A DNA stretch of 23,162 bases, from the NCBI GenBank assembly GCA_028691435.1, contig JAQUZG010000010.1, positions 1 to 23,162 of the forward strand. Reading direction: 5' to 3'. Numbering within the stretch: the first letter of the stretch is position 1; each line of letters starts with the position of its first letter. Below the pieces are notes generated by a model. The model searched no databases. It was not told where the DNA came from and saw nothing but the letters and a program-made list of their open reading frames with translations. Both the position numbers and the translations under genes were made by a program. Shown piece by piece: positions 21,088 to 23,162 of the stretch. Origin of the DNA: Candidatus Iainarchaeum sp. Its GTDB lineage: Archaea; Iainarchaeota; Iainarchaeia; Iainarchaeales; JAAZKV01.

Positions 21088-21687
21088 TTAATTTTTATTT
21101 ATATTTTTAATAATTTTATTTACTTCGTCTAATGAATTAATTGTATAAGTCGGTTTAAAATTATATTTACTGTGGTCAAATTCAGTATTAGTAAACCAAC
21201 AATCAATCATGCCCATTTCTCTTGGAGAAATAAGATTTCTTTTTTGATCATCAACAAATAAAACTTCACTAGGTTTAAGATTTATTTCATTTAAAATTTT
21301 TTCAAAAAATATTTTATCAGGCTTTGCACACTCTAAATCACTACTAATAAAGATTTTTTTAAAATTATTTTTTACTCCAAGTATTTCAAGTTCATCTAAT
21401 AAAATTTTTGAAATATGATTTGATCCAATATAAACTGGAAGTTTATTATTTTTTAAAAATTCATCTAATCCTTTATTTTTTTGTAAAATTTCTAAATTAA
21501 ATTTTTTAATCGTATCTTCTCCGACAAAATCAATAAAATCATTCGTAAAAGAATTATCTGTTTTTGCTTTTGAAAAAGCATTATAAATCTCATCTTCGGT
21601 TTTATCAATAAACTTAGCAAATTCAGTTTGAGTACGTCCTTTACTAGAAACTACTCCCGCATAATCTAGTAAAATCGCTTTAATCAT
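21088..21687 (-). CDS. HAD superfamily hydrolase with altered motif I
   Basis: Haloacid-dehalogenase-fold hydrolase of about 199 residues, a small phosphatase-like type. Motif I is LLDYAGVV near the N-terminus: the nucleophile Asp is present, but the position of the second Asp (acid/base) is Ala. Motif II is YIGSN (Ser), motif III lysine is in CAKPDKIFFEKIL, and motif IV is FVDDQKRN. Replacement of the second Asp also occurs in phosphonatases and in YihX-type sugar phosphatases, so the protein need not be dead. The start is set to the ATG at 21687, four codons into the longest frame, because IKAILLD is the usual beginning of the fold. It follows the lipid gene by 34 bases and abuts the U32 gene (TAA directly followed by ATG). 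Substrate unknown. Confidence 0.85.
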   Translation of the reverse strand: MIKAILLDYAGVVSSKGRTQTEFAKFIDKTEDEIYNAFSKAKTDNSFTNDFIDFVGEDTIKKFNLEILQKNKGLDEFLKNNKLPVYIGSNHISKILLDELEILGVKNNFKKIFISSDLECAKPDKIFFEKILNEINLKPSEVLFVDDQKRNLISPREMGMIDCWFTNTEFDHSKYNFKPTYTINSLDEVNKIIKNINKN

Positions 21688-21721
21688 TTTTATCAACACT
21701 AATATAAAATTATTTTATAAA

Positions 21722-22555
21722 CTAAAATCTAATTATTGAAACAATGTAAGCTAAAAGCATTACAAACATTGCCAATTTAGCAAACTTCTGACTCTTATTA
21801 TAATTCTTCTCAACTAAAAACTTTGAAGAAAGTAAAATAATTACTGTTGCAATTATAAATAAAATTAAATACATTAAATTTAAATTAAAAAAAATAAACG
21901 CACTAAATCCAATTATGATTGAAGCAGCATAATAAATTAAAGGTAAAATATTACTTGCTTTTAACGAAATCATTGGAAGAGTTTTCTTAAACCCTTTATC
22001 TTTTTTTAAGTCTTCAATATCTTTTATTATTTCTCGTGATGTATTAGCAAAAAACGCACTAATTGCAAATAAAATAACTAATTGTGGTAAATTATTTGTA
22101 GCCATTGCACCAAAAATAAAAGTAAATGCAGTGGATAAGGCAACAACAAGATTTCCAACATATTTAACTTTATACAAAACTGCTGCATAAACTATTAATA
22201 AAATTGAAAATGCAATTGCAGTTAAAAATAAAATAAAATTTATAAAAAATGAAACACTTATTCCTGCTAAAAATAAAAAAATTGATAATTCTAAAACTTC
22301 TTTTTTTGTTATTCTTTTACTTGGGATTGGTTTATTTTTACTAACTTTTGCATCAATTTCTGAATCAAAATAATCATTAATTGCTTGTCCACCTGCGCAA
22401 ACAAAAAAAACTGATAAGAAAATTAAAATTAAATTAAAATCTAAAATAAAATAGTTTAAAGCAATAAAATAACCAATTATTGCGCCAATTCCAGCCATTA
22501 AACAATTCTTTAGTCTAATTAGCTCTGAAAACAATTTTATTTTTTCTTTAATCAT
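21722..22555 (-). CDS. UbiA family prenyltransferase, likely digeranylgeranylglyceryl phosphate synthase
   Basis: Polytopic membrane enzyme of 277 residues with about nine hydrophobic helices. It adds a prenyl chain to a lipid acceptor; the archaeal member that makes the second ether bond of membrane lipids (geranylgeranylglyceryl phosphate + GGPP) is the best match. The first Asp-rich motif is N60-D61-x-x-D64-x-x-x-D68 in AINDYFDSEIDAK, followed by KPIPSKRI; the second is D179, D182, D186 in IKDIEDLKKDKG. The TATA box TTTATATT (minus strand) starts 30 bases before the ATG at 22555, and no ribosome binding site is visible. Next gene downstream is the HAD hydrolase. Other UbiA activities (quinone or heme prenylation) cannot be excluded, but no such pathway genes are near. 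Confidence 0.88.
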   Translation of the reverse strand: MIKEKIKLFSELIRLKNCLMAGIGAIIGYFIALNYFILDFNLILIFLSVFFVCAGGQAINDYFDSEIDAKVSKNKPIPSKRITKKEVLELSIFLFLAGISVSFFINFILFLTAIAFSILLIVYAAVLYKVKYVGNLVVALSTAFTFIFGAMATNNLPQLVILFAISAFFANTSREIIKDIEDLKKDKGFKKTLPMISLKASNILPLIYYAASIIIGFSAFIFFNLNLMYLILFIIATVIILLSSKFLVEKNYNKSQKFAKLAMFVMLLAYIVSIIRF

Positions 22556-22577
22556 AATAACTATACTCTAAAAGTTT

Positions 22578-22605
22578 AATATAAAAGTATCTAAGTAGAT
22601 ACTTT
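22578..22605 (-). promoter_or_regulatory. UbiA gene TATA box joined to a 22-base palindrome
   Basis: TTTATATT on the minus strand (22585 down to 22578) precedes the UbiA-family start by 30 bases. Overlapping it is AAAGTATCTA-AG-TAGATACTTT (22584-22605), perfect 10-base arms. For the upstream eL40 transcript the same sequence makes a stem followed by TTTTATATT, so it may be a terminator, an operator, or both. Confidence 0.5.
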
Positions 22606-22626
22606 ATATTTAAAAATAAGTTAATT

Positions 22627-22788
22627 TTAGTTAGATTTTTTTCTTTTCTTTTTAGGTCTAAATGCTTTTCCATTACATTTTCTACATTTAGTTGGTTTAC
22701 CTGAAGCTGATCTTGTTGTTGCATTACAGCTTTGACAAACGAAAACACCTTCAAAGTTTCTTTTAATTGCTAAACTCATATCTGCCAT
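22627..22788 (-). CDS. rpl40e: Ribosomal protein eL40
   Basis: Small zinc-ribbon protein of the large ribosomal subunit, 53 residues. Read on the minus strand it begins MADMSLAIKRNFEGVFVCQS and continues with CNATTRSASGKPTKCRKCNG and the basic tail KAFRPKKKRKKSN. Cysteines 18, 21, 35 and 38 form two CxxC knuckles, and the CNA...TKCRKC...FRPK pattern is that of archaeal L40e. The strong ribosome binding site AAGGTGA is seven bases before the ATG at 22788, and a TATA box TTTATAAA lies 38 bases upstream. It stands first in a minus-strand series with a possible terminator after it. This gene is short and is easily missed in favour of a frame-shifted overlapping frame. Confidence 0.9.
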   Translation of the reverse strand: MADMSLAIKRNFEGVFVCQSCNATTRSASGKPTKCRKCNGKAFRPKKKRKKSN

Positions 22789-22825
22789 TTGCTCACCTTA
22801 ATATCAGATTTTTTAGATAAAAAGA

Positions 22826-22833
22826 TTTATAAA
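22826..22833. promoter_or_regulatory. TATA box of eL40, possibly bidirectional
   Basis: TTTATAAA reads the same on both strands. It lies 38 bases before the eL40 ATG on the minus strand, leaving an 11-base or so leader that contains the ribosome site. On the plus strand it is the only good TATA box before tRNA-Glu, about 140 bases away. Confidence 0.55.
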
Positions 22834-22866
22834 GCATTTCACTTAAAAAATTCTTTAATGAGTTAG

Positions 22867-22885
22867 TAATTTACAAAGTAAATTA
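22867..22885 (+). repeat. Perfect hairpin before tRNA-Glu region
   Basis: TAATTTAC-AAA-GTAAATTA, 8-base stem and AAA loop, of unknown role; it lies between the TATA box at 22826 and the partial tRNA copy. Confidence 0.5.
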
Positions 22886-22901
22886 TTGATTGATGTTTTA
22901 A

Positions 22902-22956
22902 TGCTCTCGTAGTGCAGTAATCTTTTAAAAAAAGATTAATCAAAATTTAGCACTAC
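22902..22956 (+). pseudogene. Partial tRNA-Glu 5' copy with nested hairpin
   Basis: TGCTCTCGTAGTGCAG (22902-22917) is identical to 22973-22988, the base before plus the first 15 bases of tRNA-Glu (acceptor strand, linker, D-stem). Instead of the rest of the tRNA it continues into TAATCTTTT-AAA-AAAAGATTA (22918-22938) and then GCACTAC (22950-22956), which can pair with GTAGTGC (22909-22915). There is no anticodon or T-arm. It is a fragment, not a second tRNA. Confidence 0.7.
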
Positions 22957-22973
22957 TTGGGAACATAATTTCT

Positions 22974-23046
22974 GCTCTCGTAGTGCAGCGGTCAAGCATC
23001 CGAGCCTTTCAAGCTTGTGACTCGGGTTCGAATCCCGGCGAGAGTA
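22974..23046 (+). tRNA. tRNA-Glu(UUC)
   Basis: Cloverleaf of 73 bases: acceptor GCTCTCG/CGAGAGT with a G-T pair at the very end (1:72), D-arm GTGC/GCAT, anticodon stem CGAGC/GCTTG with loop CTTTCAA and anticodon TTC at 23008-23010, T-arm TCGGG-TTCGAAT-CCCGG, discriminator A. There is no intron and no encoded CCA. No close TATA box is seen. Confidence 0.95.
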
Positions 23047-23117
23047 TAATATTACCAGTGTAGTTACTCTCTTTTGAACTCAGTTTCCTTTAAAAAGAAA
23101 AAAAGGTGAACTTAGTT

Positions 23118-23162
23118 ATGAAAGATGAATATAACAATGCTCAATATGAGCGAAAATTAAAT
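23118..23162 (+). CDS. Start of an unidentified gene, cut by the window edge
   Basis: ATG at 23118 with a GGTGA ribosome binding site at 23105-23109 begins a frame (MKDEYNNAQYERKLN) that runs off the window after 15 codons. Too short to identify. Confidence 0.55.
   Translation, partial: MKDEYNNAQYERKLN

Noticed and set aside
22548..22754. 68-residue minus-strand frame at the eL40 locus
   Set aside because: It lies in a different frame over the eL40 gene; the eL40 frame has a strong ribosome site and two CxxC knuckles, and explains the sequence.
22903..22956. Second tRNA-Glu gene
   Set aside because: Only the first 15 bases match; no anticodon arm, T-arm or 3' acceptor strand follows before the intact gene.

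Overview
The window comes from a very AT-rich archaeon. Archaeal markers are a FEN1 flap endonuclease with a C-terminal PCNA-binding box, an archaeal-type FtsZ, ribosomal protein eL40, a UbiA-family enzyme resembling digeranylgeranylglyceryl phosphate synthase, TATA-box promoters with leaderless starts, and two tRNA genes without an encoded CCA. The gene set and the FEN1 and site-2 protease sequences look most like DPANN archaea (Woesearchaeota, Pacearchaeota or Nanoarchaeota-like). That placement is an inference from memory of the families, not a computed phylogeny. Rubrerythrin and radical-SAM enzymes suggest an anaerobic or microaerobic life.

Layout. 1-4.1 kb: the 3' part of a DNase I-like nuclease, an M16 zinc peptidase, a convergent AlkD-like DNA repair protein, a small protein that aligns with the DUF296/PPC fold, and a divergent dihydrouridine synthase. 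4.1-8.3 kb: a membrane-anchored winged-helix regulator, divergent from an ABC ATPase, a secreted Ig-like adaptor and a MacB/FtsX-type permease. This is a self-contained regulated efflux or envelope module. 8.4-10.5 kb: tRNA-Asn(GUU), aspartate kinase and a second PPC-domain protein. 10.5-12 kb: a tandem repeat, a perfect palindrome, a DUF2178 membrane protein paired with an XRE regulator, and rubrerythrin. 12.0-12.75 kb: a 741-base T-rich non-coding block with repeated TTATACATAAT words. 12.75-18 kb: ftsZ with a strong terminator, a site-2 protease, fen1 (TTG start), a structured leader and a radical SAM/SPASM protein. 18-22.8 kb, all minus strand: a stand-alone C39-like peptidase, a long U32-family protein, a HAD hydrolase, the UbiA lipid enzyme and eL40. 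22.8-23.16 kb: tRNA-Glu(UUC) preceded by a partial copy of its own 5' end, then the first codons of another gene.

Most genes are informational or housekeeping. The two parts that look like systems are the regulator/ABC/adaptor/permease module, whose predicted outside-facing segments are rich in Met, Asn and Pro, and the convergent radical SAM plus C39 peptidase pair, which recalls peptide-modification loci although no precursor peptide is visible. Two modes of translation initiation can be read from the DNA. Several genes have TTTATATT about 29-30 bases before the ATG and no ribosome binding site (leaderless). Others carry GGTGA or an unusual GGGGG-type site.
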